From Tannerella serpentiformis (GTDB lineage Bacteria > Bacteroidota > Bacteroidia > Bacteroidales > Tannerellaceae), in assembly GCF_003033925.1 (NCBI RefSeq), contig NZ_CP028365.1:62001-126000 (forward strand): a stretch of DNA of 64,000 nt. The letters run 5' to 3'. Made by a program: the position numbers and the translations under genes. Under the pieces are notes generated by a model. The model did not search any database, had not been told where the DNA came from, and saw nothing but the letters and a program-made list of their open reading frames with translations. This document shows, piece by piece, positions 1-7,896 of the stretch; the first letter of the stretch is position 1; the number at the start of each line of letters is the position of its first letter.

Positions 1-350
1 CCGGCAACTTCTACCAGAAGGGCGACCGCGTCCGCCAGCTGCTGGCCGGGCAAGGCATCGATGCCACGCTGATCAATCCGCGCTACCTCACGGGCGTCGA
101 CACGGCGCTCCTCGACGAGCTGAAGAAGGATCACGCCGTCGTGGCCACGCTCGAGGACGGCACGCTCGACGGCGGCTTCGGCGAACGCATCGCGCGCCAC
201 TACGGCCCGTCCGCCATGCGCGTCCTCAACTTCGGCGTCAAGAAGCAGCTTTACGACCGCTACGACGTCGACGAGCTGCTCCGTGAGAACCACCTCACCG
301 ACGAGCAAATCGCCGAGGACGTCCTCGCCACGCTCGCCGCAATCGGGTAA
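1..350 (+). CDS. dxs: 1-deoxy-D-xylulose-5-phosphate synthase, C-terminal part
   Basis: Open from the window edge (frame starting at base 3) to TAA at 348-350, giving about 115 residues. It matches the C-terminal transketolase-like domain of Dxs: a segment reading TLINPRYL, then VVATLEDGTLDGGFGE, the family's conserved 'EDG..GGFG' turn, and a final helix-rich tail. Dxs makes 1-deoxyxylulose-5-phosphate from pyruvate and glyceraldehyde-3-phosphate, the first step of the MEP isoprenoid pathway, in the cytoplasm. The thiamine-binding N-terminal domain lies outside the window. A strong hairpin terminator follows within 35 bases, so it ends its transcription unit. Confidence 0.85.
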   Translation, partial: GNFYQKGDRVRQLLAGQGIDATLINPRYLTGVDTALLDELKKDHAVVATLEDGTLDGGFGERIARHYGPSAMRVLNFGVKKQLYDRYDVDELLRENHLTDEQIAEDVLATLAAIG

Positions 351-379
351 CCCATCCGCATACTTCTTTTTGCTTCACA

Positions 380-430
380 CGGAGGGAAGGTTTCGACTCA
401 TCGCAGTCGGCGCCTTCCCTCCGCTTTTTT
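380..430 (+). terminator. Rho-independent terminator after dxs
   Basis: Perfect 11-bp stem (CGGAGGGAAGG at 380-390 with CCTTCCCTCCG at 413-423), a 22-base loop and a run of T at 425-430. Confidence 0.85.
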
Positions 431-480
431 GTACCCTTTATTCCAGCAGAGAGACCGGGGCTTTGTTTTTCTACATGACC

Positions 481-511
481 CTGAAATCGCTGATTTCAGC
501 CTTGTTTTTTA
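481..511 (+). terminator. Second terminator-like hairpin
   Basis: CTGAAATC (481-488) pairs with GATTTCAG (492-499) over a 3-base loop and is followed by a T-run at 505-510. It may be a backup terminator shielding phoH. Confidence 0.5.
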
Positions 512-554
512 CAATGCACCAAGGTGCCTTTCGTTTCTTTAGTTCCTCTCTATC

Positions 555-562
555 TACTTTTG
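555..562 (+). promoter_or_regulatory. Bacteroidota -7 box for phoH
   Basis: TACTTTTG fits the TAnnTTTG consensus of the Bacteroidota primary sigma factor. It lies 42 bases before the phoH ATG. I could not place the -33 element convincingly. Confidence 0.5.
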
Positions 563-603
563 CCGCTCCCAAAGCCGGATCCCATTCCGCTTACCTATTA
601 TAT

Positions 604-1566
604 ATGATAGAACAAACCTATATCCTCGAGGGCGTCGACCCGGTCGTCTTTTACGGTGTCAACAACGGTCACCTGCAACTCCTGCGCACGCTCTACCCGA
701 AGTTGCGCATCGTGGCGCGTGGCAACGTGGTGAAGGTCATCGGCGAGGAGGACGAGTTAGCGGTCTTCCTACGTAAGCTGCGCGAGGTTGAGCGCTACTG
801 CGCCGAGCGTAACGCACTCACCGAGGAGGTGATTATCGACTTAGTCAAGGGCAACGAGCTGCCGCCCGTAGCACAAGATCACTTGATCATCTATGGCGTC
901 AATGGTCGCGCCATCACCGCCCGCTCGGCCAATCAGCAGTTGCTCGTCGATCGCTTCGAGGAGAACGACCTCACCTTCGCCATCGGGCCCGCCGGATCGG
1001 GCAAGACCTTCGTCGCCATCGCCCTGGCCGTGCGCGCCCTGAAGAACAAGCAGGTGCGCAAGATTATCCTCAGCCGACCCGCCGTAGAGGCCGGCGAGAA
1101 ACTCGGCTTCCTGCCCGGCGAGATGAAAGACAAGCTCGACCCCTATCTCCAGCCCCTCTACGACGCGCTCCAAGAGATGATCCCCTCGGCCCGCCTGCGC
1201 GAATACATGGAGAACAACGTGATCCAGATCGCCCCGCTGGCCTTCATGCGCGGCCGCACGCTGAGCGATGCCGTCATCATCCTCGACGAGGCGCAAAACA
1301 CCACCAAGCATCAGATTAAAATGTTCCTCACCCGCCTCGGCATCAACGCCAAGATGATCGTCACGGGCGACGTGACCCAGATCGATCTGCCGCCGCAAGC
1401 CACCTCCGGACTTATTCACGCCATGCACGTCCTGCGCCGCGTGCCAGGCATCGGGCACGTCGAGTTCGACTGTAAAGACATCGTCCGCCACCGGCTCGTG
1501 CAACGCATCGTCGAGGCGTACGAAAAAGAGAAAGAAAAAACAGAGGAGGAATCCTCCAATCAATAG
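604..1566 (+). CDS. phoH: PhoH family ATPase
   Basis: A 320-residue protein starting at ATG 604; the frame is open further upstream, but that part crosses the terminators and promoter. Residues 1-110 form an N-terminal domain. Walker A is GPAGSGKT at 128-135. The PhoH signature around SRPAVEAGEKLGFLPG follows, then a Walker B region with the motif ILDEAQN and a TGDVTQIDLP segment. PhoH-like proteins are cytoplasmic NTPases, some with RNA helicase or RNase-linked roles (for example beside YbeY); the cellular job here is not fixed by the sequence. Monocistronic by context. Confidence 0.9.
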   Translation: MIEQTYILEGVDPVVFYGVNNGHLQLLRTLYPKLRIVARGNVVKVIGEEDELAVFLRKLREVERYCAERNALTEEVIIDLVKGNELPPVAQDHLIIYGVNGRAITARSANQQLLVDRFEENDLTFAIGPAGSGKTFVAIALAVRALKNKQVRKIILSRPAVEAGEKLGFLPGEMKDKLDPYLQPLYDALQEMIPSARLREYMENNVIQIAPLAFMRGRTLSDAVIILDEAQNTTKHQIKMFLTRLGINAKMIVTGDVTQIDLPPQATSGLIHAMHVLRRVPGIGHVEFDCKDIVRHRLVQRIVEAYEKEKEKTEEESSNQ

Positions 1567-1587
1567 ATCATGTCCCCCGAGATAATG

Positions 1588-1620
1588 TACCCGGCCAACT
1601 TGGCTGGCGTCCCTGACGCC
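1588..1620 (-). repeat. REP-like hairpin element copy (minus orientation)
   Basis: A stem GGCGTC/GACGCC at 1606-1620 with a 3-base loop adjoins the fixed tail that reads, on the minus strand, as a diverged form of GGCGAAGTTTGGCCGGGTAC. A pyrimidine-rich segment (CTTGATCTTCTTTTGC..., from about 1620) follows; it is also found at 23715, next to another copy of the hairpin. Confidence 0.6.
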
Positions 1621-1754
1621 TTGATCTTCTTTTGCTTCTTTTCTTTCATCAAGGGAAGAAAAGAAGAGATGAGCTCGGCGTCCACCCCAACCCATAACTA
1701 CCCCAGACTACTTATAACCACTGCGACCGAAAGGCGCATAACTACTTCAAGAAT

Positions 1755-2705
1755 ATGAAAGCATTAACCCACACCGATTATCAATTCCCCGACCAGGTGA
1801 GCGTGTACCACGGCAAAGTGCGCGACGTGTACGACATCGCCGGCCGCACACTCGTCATGGTCGCTACCGACCGCATCTCAGCCTTCGACGTCATCCTGCC
1901 CGAAGGCATCCCCTACAAAGGACAAGTCTTGAACCAGATCGCCGCCAAGTTCCTCGACGCTACGACCGACATCTGCCCCAACTGGAAGCAGGCCGCCCCC
2001 GACCCGATGGTCACCATCGGCGTACGTTGCCAGAGCTTCCCGGTGGAGATGATCGTCCGCGGCTACCTCTGCGGCAGCGCTTGGCGTACCTATAAGAGCG
2101 GCGTGCGCGAGATCTGCGGCGTGCCTATCCCCGACGGCATGCGCGAGAACCAGCGCTTCGAACACCCCATCGTCACTCCCACCACCAAGGCCGAGATCGG
2201 CACGCACGACGAGGACATCTCGAAAGCCGAGATCATCGCCCGAGGACTCATGTCGCCCGAGGACTACGAAGTGGTGGAGCGTTACGCCCTGGCCCTCTTT
2301 GAGCGTGGAACACGCATCGCTGCCGAACGCGGACTGATCCTCGTGGATACGAAATATGAGTTCGGCTCGCACGACGGCACGATCTACCTCATCGACGAGA
2401 TTCACACGCCCGACTCCTCGCGTTACTTCTACGCCGAGGGCTACGAGGAGCGCTACGCCAAGGGCGAGCCGCAACGCCAACTCTCGAAAGAGTTCGTCCG
2501 CGAATGGCTGATGGAGCACGGCTTCCAAGGTAAGCCCGGGCAGCGCGTGCCGGAGATGACGCCTGCGATCGTGGCCGGCATTTCAGACCGTTACATCGAG
2601 CTTTACGAACACATCACGGGCGAGCCGTTCGTGCGCCACGAAGGCGGTGACCTCATCGCACGCATCGAGCGCAACGTGAAGGATTACTTACAGCAGAAAG
2701 CCTAA
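1755..2705 (+). CDS. purC: Phosphoribosylaminoimidazole-succinocarboxamide synthase (SAICAR synthase)
   Basis: A 316-residue enzyme that joins CAIR and aspartate using ATP to give SAICAR in purine synthesis, in the cytoplasm. Near the N-terminus it has the nucleotide-binding GKVRDVYDI and [20 protein letters not shown]; later [14 protein letters not shown] and LVDTKYEFG. The length is that of the longer SAICAR synthase form found in Bacteroidetes and yeast rather than the ~240-residue E. coli form. ubiE follows 17 bases downstream, so the two are probably co-transcribed. Confidence 0.95.
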   Translation: MKALTHTDYQFPDQVSVYHGKVRDVYDIAGRTLVMVATDRISAFDVILPEGIPYKGQVLNQIAAKFLDATTDICPNWKQAAPDPMVTIGVRCQSFPVEMIVRGYLCGSAWRTYKSGVREICGVPIPDGMRENQRFEHPIVTPTTKAEIGTHDEDISKAEIIARGLMSPEDYEVVERYALALFERGTRIAAERGLILVDTKYEFGSHDGTIYLIDEIHTPDSSRYFYAEGYEERYAKGEPQRQLSKEFVREWLMEHGFQGKPGQRVPEMTPAIVAGISDRYIELYEHITGEPFVRHEGGDLIARIERNVKDYLQQKA

Positions 2706-2722
2706 CCAGAGGAGGGCGCACT

Positions 2723-3481
2723 ATGTCGGTCGAAGTGGAGCGCGTCGTGCCTTACGCAGGCAATGACGAAGACAAAGGGACGCAGGTCAGACGTATGTTC
2801 AACCGCATCGCCGGGCGTTACGACCTGCTCAACGGCATGCTGTCGCTCGGCTTCGACCGCGGCTGGCGCCGTAAGACGGTCGATTCGCTGCGGGCTATCG
2901 CCCCGCGCCGGGTGCTCGACATCGCCGCGGGCACAGGCGACATGGCGCTGCTGCTCTGTCGGCGCCTCTCGCCGTCGGTCCGCGTCGTAGCGGCCGACCT
3001 GTCTGAAGAAATGATGGCCGTCGGTCGGCGTAAGGCCGCCGAGGCGGGACTGTCAGACCGCATCGCCTTTGAGCAGCAGGACTGCATGGCGCTGACCTAT
3101 GCCGACGCCTCGTTCGACGCTGTAACGGTAGCCTTCGGCGTTCGCAACTATGCCGACTTGGAGCGTGGCCTTGGCGAGATGTATCGCGTGCTGCGCCCCG
3201 GCGGCGGACTGCGCATTGTGGAGCTGTCGGCCCCGCGTCGCTTCCCCATGAAGCAGCTGTATGGCATTTACTCCAGCGTCTTCATGCCGCTCGTCGGCGG
3301 TTGGTTCGGTCTCGAAAAGGATGCCTATCGCTACCTGCCCGCCTCCATCCGTAAGATGCCGCAAGGCGAAGACATGGCCGCGCTGCTCCGTCGGCAAGGC
3401 TTCACTGACGTCCGTGTGCGGACGTTCACCGGCGGCGTGTGCACGCTGTATTCCGCTACACGGCCTTCCAGCCGCGGGTAG
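2723..3481 (+). CDS. ubiE: Demethylmenaquinone / ubiquinone methyltransferase UbiE (MenG)
   Basis: A 252-residue class I SAM-dependent methyltransferase. The SAM loop reads LDIAAGTGDMALLL (about residues 66-80); RVVAADLSEEMM follows, then the UbiE-type FGVRNYADLERGLGEMYRVLRPGG. Bacteroidales make menaquinone, so the likely reaction is C-methylation of demethylmenaquinone at the inner membrane face. It follows purC by 17 bases. The last residues run into the repeat region that begins at the stop codon. Confidence 0.92.
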   Translation: MSVEVERVVPYAGNDEDKGTQVRRMFNRIAGRYDLLNGMLSLGFDRGWRRKTVDSLRAIAPRRVLDIAAGTGDMALLLCRRLSPSVRVVAADLSEEMMAVGRRKAAEAGLSDRIAFEQQDCMALTYADASFDAVTVAFGVRNYADLERGLGEMYRVLRPGGGLRIVELSAPRRFPMKQLYGIYSSVFMPLVGGWFGLEKDAYRYLPASIRKMPQGEDMAALLRRQGFTDVRVRTFTGGVCTLYSATRPSSRG

Positions 3482-3779
3482 TTATGGGGGGTCTGCTCCC
3501 GGTAGTTACGGCCTTGCGGCCGGGTAGTTAGCGGCTAAAGCCGCGGTAGTTATAGGTAGTAAAAGGCAGTTTGATCCACTTATAACTACTTCTGACTACC
3601 GCGCCTCAAAGGCGCATAACTACCCGGCCGTAAGGCCGTAACTACTGCGGATTTAGCCGCTAACTACCCGGGGCGCAGCCCCGTAACTACCGCACCCCAA
3701 AGGCGCATAACTACCCGGCCGCAAGGCCATAACTACTCATAACTACCCGCGCCCCCAAAGGCGCATAACTACTTATTCA
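3482..3779 (+). repeat. TAACTAC / GC-hairpin mosaic
   Basis: A gene-free stretch built from the heptamer TAACTAC (or GTAGTTA in its first part) alternating with tiny GC hairpins: GGCCGTAAGGCC, GCGGCTAAAGCCGC, GCGGATTTAGCCGC, GGGGCGCAGCCCC and GCGCCTCAAAGGCGC. The heptamer changes orientation near 3570, so the whole region is roughly an inverted repeat. A short version (CATAACTAC, GACCGAAAGGCGCATAACTAC) precedes purC at 1690-1750. No ORF here looks real. Confidence 0.8.
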
Positions 3780-3782
3780 CAC

Positions 3783-4529
3783 ATGAAGAAGAAATACGGT
3801 TTAATCGGCTATCCGCTGGTGCACTCCTTTTCCAAGAGCTTCTTCAACCGGAAGTTCGAGTCGGAGCACATCGATGCCGAATACATCAACTTTGAGATTG
3901 CAGACGTTCGAGAGCTGAAGAACGTGCTGCGCGACAACCCCGACCTCTGCGGCCTAAATGTCACCCTACCCTACAAGACAGCCGTCATCCCCCTGCTCGA
4001 CGACCTCACCGACAACGCCCGAAGCATCGGCGCGGTGAACGTCATCAAGTTTCGCGGACGCCACTTCGGCCGGCCACGTCTCGAGGGGCATAACTCGGAC
4101 ATCACCGGCTTCAAGGAGTCCATCGAACCCCTCCTTGGGCCCTCGCACCGCAAGGCGCTCATCCTCGGCACGGGCGGCGCCTCGAAGGCCGTCTTCCACG
4201 GCCTCAAGCAGCTCGGCCTCGGCGCCACCTACGTCTCGCGCTCCCGCAAACCTGCCTGCCTAACCTATGCCGACCTCACGCCGAAGGTGATGGAGCAATA
4301 CACCGTGATCGTCAACGCCACGCCCGTGGGCATGTACCCCAAGGTAGACGAATGCCCCGACATCCCCTACGACTTGCTTACGCCCTCGCACCTGCTCTAC
4401 GATCTGCTCTACAACCCGGATGAGACGCTCTTCATGCGCCGCGGCCGCGAACAGGGCGCAGAGGTGAAGAATGGCCTCGAGATGTTGCTTCTACAAGCCT
4501 TTGCCGCATGGCAGATCTGGAACAGTTGA
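3783..4529 (+). CDS. aroE: Shikimate dehydrogenase
   Basis: A 248-residue enzyme that reduces 3-dehydroshikimate with NADPH in aromatic amino-acid synthesis. Landmarks in order: GYPLVHSFSKSFF (substrate loop), LNVTLPYKTAVI with the catalytic Lys, GAVNVIKF, HNSDITGF, the NADP-binding GTGGASKAVFHGL (about residues 123-135), and NATPVGMYP. It lacks an Arg-rich NADP-phosphate loop as obvious as in E. coli; the equivalent here is SRSRKP. The next gene starts 12 bases downstream. Confidence 0.93.
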   Translation: MKKKYGLIGYPLVHSFSKSFFNRKFESEHIDAEYINFEIADVRELKNVLRDNPDLCGLNVTLPYKTAVIPLLDDLTDNARSIGAVNVIKFRGRHFGRPRLEGHNSDITGFKESIEPLLGPSHRKALILGTGGASKAVFHGLKQLGLGATYVSRSRKPACLTYADLTPKVMEQYTVIVNATPVGMYPKVDECPDIPYDLLTPSHLLYDLLYNPDETLFMRRGREQGAEVKNGLEMLLLQAFAAWQIWNS

Positions 4530-4541
4530 ACCATCGGCGCA

Positions 4542-4736
4542 ATGAATAAGCGGACAGTTATCCTGCGGACGTTGGCCGTGCTCATGGGGCTGATCACGGT
4601 CGGCACCGCGGTGGCCTACTTCGTGCTGCGACCCGATCGCGAATGGTTGGCCTTCTACGTGGCGTGCTGCGGCGGCGTATTAGTGGTCAACCTCGGCCTG
4701 ATGATGGTCTTCGCCGCAAAGAATATTCGGAAGTAA
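4542..4736 (+). CDS. Small two-helix membrane protein
   Basis: 64 residues with two hydrophobic helices, roughly 10-28 (TLAVLMGLITVGTAVAYFVL) and 37-57, separated by a short RPDREW loop, and a basic C-terminus AAKNIRK. It is closely coupled to aroE (12 bases). I do not recognise a named family; small proteins of this kind near aroE or purC are usual in Bacteroidales, but the role is unknown. Confidence 0.6.
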   Translation: MNKRTVILRTLAVLMGLITVGTAVAYFVLRPDREWLAFYVACCGGVLVVNLGLMMVFAAKNIRK

Positions 4737-4746
4737 CCCAATACCC

Positions 4747-4803
4747 TTATAAGGTATGACGAAGCTACCCTATAAGGTAGGACGAAGCTACCTTATAAGG
4801 GTA
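4747..4803 (+). repeat. Short tandem repeat, about 23-bp unit
   Basis: Two and a half copies of a unit containing TATAAGGTAGGACGAAGCTA. Each unit ends in an inverted TATAAGG/CCTTATA-like pair, so the region can fold as a ladder of weak stems. Confidence 0.6.
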
Positions 4804-4862
4804 TGAGTAAACAGCCACATTTACAGGGGGTAAGCGAACTACCTTCTAACCACCTATTTCAA

Positions 4863-5564
4863 ATGAATCGAATCAAACTACACATCCTTCTTGCCGTGTG
4901 CCTCCTGCTAACGGCAACACGTCTCACCACGCAGGCGCAAAACGTGCAGATGCACTACGACTTTGGCCACGCCCTCTACGACTCCGAACGTGGCCGCGCA
5001 CATTGGACATCCACCGTGGAGATGTTCCGCCCCGATGCCTGGGGCAACACCTTCTTCTTTGTCGATATGGATTACACGAACGACGGCGTCTCCGGCGCCT
5101 ACTGGGAGATCAGCCGAGAGCTGCGCTGGTGGAAGGCCCCCGTGGCGCTGCACGTGGAGTACAACGGCGGCCTGAACCACATCCGCAACGCCTACCTCGC
5201 CGGCGCTACCTACGCATGGAACCACCCCGACTTCACGCGTGGCTTCTCGCTTATGGCCCTGTATAAGTACATCCAGCGTGCGCCGGAGCCGAACAGTTTC
5301 CAGCTCACGGCCACTTGGTACGTACATGCCGCCGCGGGCCGCTTTACCTTCTCCGGCTTTGCCGACTGGTGGCGCGAGCCGGGCCGGGCGGGCGACTTAG
5401 CCTTTATCAGTGAGCCGCAGCTGTGGGTCAACCTGAACCGCTTCCCCGGTATCGACCCACACTTCAATCTCAGCCTCGGCAGCGAGGTGGAGCTGTCGAA
5501 CAACTTTGCCGGCCAAGACGGATTCCGGGTTAACCCGACCATAGCCGCCAAGTGGACCTTCTGA
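4863..5564 (+). CDS. DUF5020 family outer-membrane protein, Tsx-like
   Basis: 233 residues from ATG 4863, chosen over 4803 because it gives a clean signal peptide (MNRIKLHILLAVCLLLTATRLTTQAQ). The mature part is rich in alternating aromatic strands and ends in Phe (AAKWTF), as expected of an outer-membrane beta-barrel. The pattern fits DUF5020, a Bacteroidota family resembling the Tsx nucleoside channel. An NCS2 purine permease follows 87 bases downstream, so I infer nucleobase or nucleoside entry across the outer membrane, then uptake by the permease. Confidence 0.7.
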   Translation: MNRIKLHILLAVCLLLTATRLTTQAQNVQMHYDFGHALYDSERGRAHWTSTVEMFRPDAWGNTFFFVDMDYTNDGVSGAYWEISRELRWWKAPVALHVEYNGGLNHIRNAYLAGATYAWNHPDFTRGFSLMALYKYIQRAPEPNSFQLTATWYVHAAAGRFTFSGFADWWREPGRAGDLAFISEPQLWVNLNRFPGIDPHFNLSLGSEVELSNNFAGQDGFRVNPTIAAKWTF

Positions 5565-5651
5565 GGGTTCGCAGAGCGACACTCTGCAAACCCTCAGTCA
5601 CGATCAATAACCGTAGTAGTAACTCCCCATCACCCCTACCTATACAACCAC

Positions 5652-6956
5652 ATGAACAAGACGACTACCCTAACGAGACTTTTCGGCTTCGATCCGCAGA
5701 CGATGAACGTGCGGACGGAGATCATAGCCGGCATTACCACCTTCCTGACGATGGCCTACATCCTGGCCGTCAACCCGAACATCATGGGCGACATCGGCAT
5801 GGACAAAGGCGCCATCTTCACCACCACGGCCATCATCTCCATGTTCTCCACCCTCATCATGGCGCTTTACGCCCGCCTACCCTTCGCCCTGGCGCCAGGC
5901 ATGGGCCTGAACGCCTTCTTTGCCTACACCGTCTGCACCAAGATGGGCTACGACTGGTCGTTCGCCCTCACCGCCGTGCTTATCGAGGGCGTGGCCTTTA
6001 TCATCCTCACCGAGACGAATCTCCGCGACGCCATCGTCAACGCCATCCCCGCCTCTATCCGCAACGCCATCGGGCCGGGCATCGGGCTCTACATCGCTTT
6101 CATCGGGCTGAAGAATGGCGGCGTCATCGCCTCCAGCTCTGCCACGTTTGTCACGCTCGGAACCATCACCTCCGGCCCCGGACTGCTCTCCATCATCGGC
6201 CTTGTGCTTACGGGCACACTGCTCATCCTCAACGTCCGCGGTGCCCTACTGCTCGGCATCCTCGGCACGACGCTCATCGGCTTACCAATGGGCCTGACCA
6301 CGTTTGGCGGTGTGGCTGGCCTGCCGCCGTCCATCGCTCCGATCGCCTTCAAGTTTGACTTCACACACGTCTTCACGGTCGACATGCTCATCGTCGTGCT
6401 TACGTTCCTCTTCATTGACATGTTCGACACCATCGGCACACTCGTCGGCGTCTCCACCAAGGCGGGGATGCTGCGGAACGGTCAAGTGCCGCACCTCAAG
6501 CGCGCCTTCATGGCCGACGCCGTAGGCACAACCATCGGGTCGATGATGGGATCGAGCGCCATCGCGACGTATGTGGAGAGTGCCTCGGGCGTGGCGCAAG
6601 GTGGGCGGTCGGGACTCACGGCCTTCACCACGGCCGTATGCTTCGCCGTGGCACTCATCTTCGCGCCGCTCTTCCTCTCCATCCCCGGTTCGGCTACGTG
6701 CCCCGTGCTCGTCATCGTCGGTCTCTTCATGCTCAGCCCCATCCGCGACATTGACTTGGACGACTATTCCGAGTCGCTCCCCGCCTTCATCTGCCTCGTC
6801 CTCATGCCCCTCACGTATAGCATCTCGGACGGCATATTGATCGGTATCATCAGCTACGTTGTCCTGAACCTGCTCGGCGGTAAGCGTCGCAAGCTCACCC
6901 CGACGATGTATGTCCTGGCCGTGCTCTTCATCCTGAAATACGTCTTTATCGGGTAG
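5652..6956 (+). CDS. NCS2 family nucleobase permease (guanine/hypoxanthine/adenine type)
   Basis: A 434-residue polytopic inner-membrane protein with about 12-14 helices. Hallmarks of the AzgA/PbuG branch of NCS2: FLTMAYILAVNPNIMGDIGM near the N-terminus, PFALAPGMGLNAFFAYTVC, and FIDMFDTIGTLVGVSTKAGM in the second half. Members co-transport purine bases with protons. The substrate cannot be fixed from sequence; purine is more likely than uracil for this branch. It sits downstream of the Tsx-like DUF5020 protein and ends in a shared bidirectional terminator. Confidence 0.88.
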   Translation: MNKTTTLTRLFGFDPQTMNVRTEIIAGITTFLTMAYILAVNPNIMGDIGMDKGAIFTTTAIISMFSTLIMALYARLPFALAPGMGLNAFFAYTVCTKMGYDWSFALTAVLIEGVAFIILTETNLRDAIVNAIPASIRNAIGPGIGLYIAFIGLKNGGVIASSSATFVTLGTITSGPGLLSIIGLVLTGTLLILNVRGALLLGILGTTLIGLPMGLTTFGGVAGLPPSIAPIAFKFDFTHVFTVDMLIVVLTFLFIDMFDTIGTLVGVSTKAGMLRNGQVPHLKRAFMADAVGTTIGSMMGSSAIATYVESASGVAQGGRSGLTAFTTAVCFAVALIFAPLFLSIPGSATCPVLVIVGLFMLSPIRDIDLDDYSESLPAFICLVLMPLTYSISDGILIGIISYVVLNLLGGKRRKLTPTMYVLAVLFILKYVFIG

Positions 6957-6981
6957 CGCGGAAGACGAAAAGCGGAAAACG

Positions 6982-7037
6982 AAAAGTCCTGCTGGCAGAG
7001 AAGGGGTGCGATACCCTTTCCGCCGGCAGGACTTTTT
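6982..7037. terminator. Bidirectional terminator between convergent genes
   Basis: AAAAGTCCTGCTGGC (6982-6996) pairs with GCCGGCAGGACTTTTT (7022-7037). T-runs occur on both strands, fitting its place between the permease and the crp-like gene. A very similar AAAAGTCCTGCCGG...CCGGCAG hairpin recurs at 45592-45648 in the prophage. Confidence 0.8.
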
Positions 7038-7067
7038 CCTTTCTACTGTTTCGCTTTACCGTCCCCT

Positions 7068-7772
7068 CTATCCCATACGACTGATCTTGCGAAGCTGATC
7101 CTCGTTGATCAACTTGATCTTGCGGCCGTCCATCGCTATGATCCGCTCGGAAGCAAAGGAGGAGAGCGTGCGGATGGCGTTCGAGGAAGTCATGTTCGAA
7201 AGGTTAGCCAGATCCTCACGCGAGAGGTAGATGCTGATCGTGGCACCATCCTCCTCCAGCCCGTAACTATCCTTGAGGAAGAGCAGCGACTCGGCCAATC
7301 GGCCGCGGATATGCTTCTGCGTAAGGTTCACGGTCCGCTCGTCGGCGATACCCAGATCGGCGGAGAGCTGGCGGATAAAAAACATAGCCAGCCGCGAGTT
7401 GGCATGGATGAGCATGTCAACAATCGTCATGGGGATGGCACAGACCGTAGACAGATCGCAGGCCGTAGCGCTGGTCAGGTAACGCTCCTTCGCGAAATAA
7501 GCCCGGTAAGCAAAGTACTGGATGGGGCGTATCATGCGGATAATCTGGCTACGTCCGCCCACACCTTCCTTGGCGATTTTGACCTTCCCCTTGAGCAAAC
7601 ACATCATCTCTTTCGGTTCGTCGCCTTCGGAGTAAATGATCTGGTTGCGCTTATAGTGCGCAATGATTGAATTTGCACGTAAGATGCTACGCTCTTCCTC
7701 GTTCAGCAGCCTCCACATGCGAGCCCAGCCCGCCGAGGCGTCCATTTCTTCTGTTTCTCTTTCTAATTCCAC
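7068..7772 (-). CDS. Crp/Fnr family transcription regulator
   Basis: 234 residues. Residues 20-130 form a cyclic-nucleotide-binding-type beta-roll (IIYSEGDEPKEMMCLLKGKVKI) and the C-terminal part is a winged helix (SREDLANLSNMTSSNAIRTL). The four Cys of classic Fnr are absent, and the roll lacks an obvious cAMP-binding RxS motif, so the signal is unknown. The motif IYLSREDLAN precedes the recognition helix, as in Bacteroidota Crp-like regulators. It is transcribed alone from a -7 box at 7807-7814. Confidence 0.85.
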   Translation of the reverse strand: MELERETEEMDASAGWARMWRLLNEEERSILRANSIIAHYKRNQIIYSEGDEPKEMMCLLKGKVKIAKEGVGGRSQIIRMIRPIQYFAYRAYFAKERYLTSATACDLSTVCAIPMTIVDMLIHANSRLAMFFIRQLSADLGIADERTVNLTQKHIRGRLAESLLFLKDSYGLEEDGATISIYLSREDLANLSNMTSSNAIRTLSSFASERIIAMDGRKIKLINEDQLRKISRMG

Positions 7773-7806
7773 TTATGTCCTACTTGGTATAACTATTTTG
7801 ACGGGC

Positions 7807-7814
7807 CAAATGTA
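7807..7814 (-). promoter_or_regulatory. -7 box for the crp-like gene
   Basis: The minus strand reads TACATTTG, 34 bases before the start codon at 7772, matching TAnnTTTG. Confidence 0.5.
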
Positions 7815-7896
7815 AACCAATCCGGAAATCTCAAAATCGAAGATGGATCAGAGCGCAGAGAAGGCGTTCAAACGGTATTTCGACGCCATTCCAGCC

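Noticed and set aside
841-1695. 284-codon minus-strand ORF opposite phoH
   Set aside because: It mirrors a clearly conserved gene; the translation has no family features and the GC-rich codons of phoH keep the opposite frame open.
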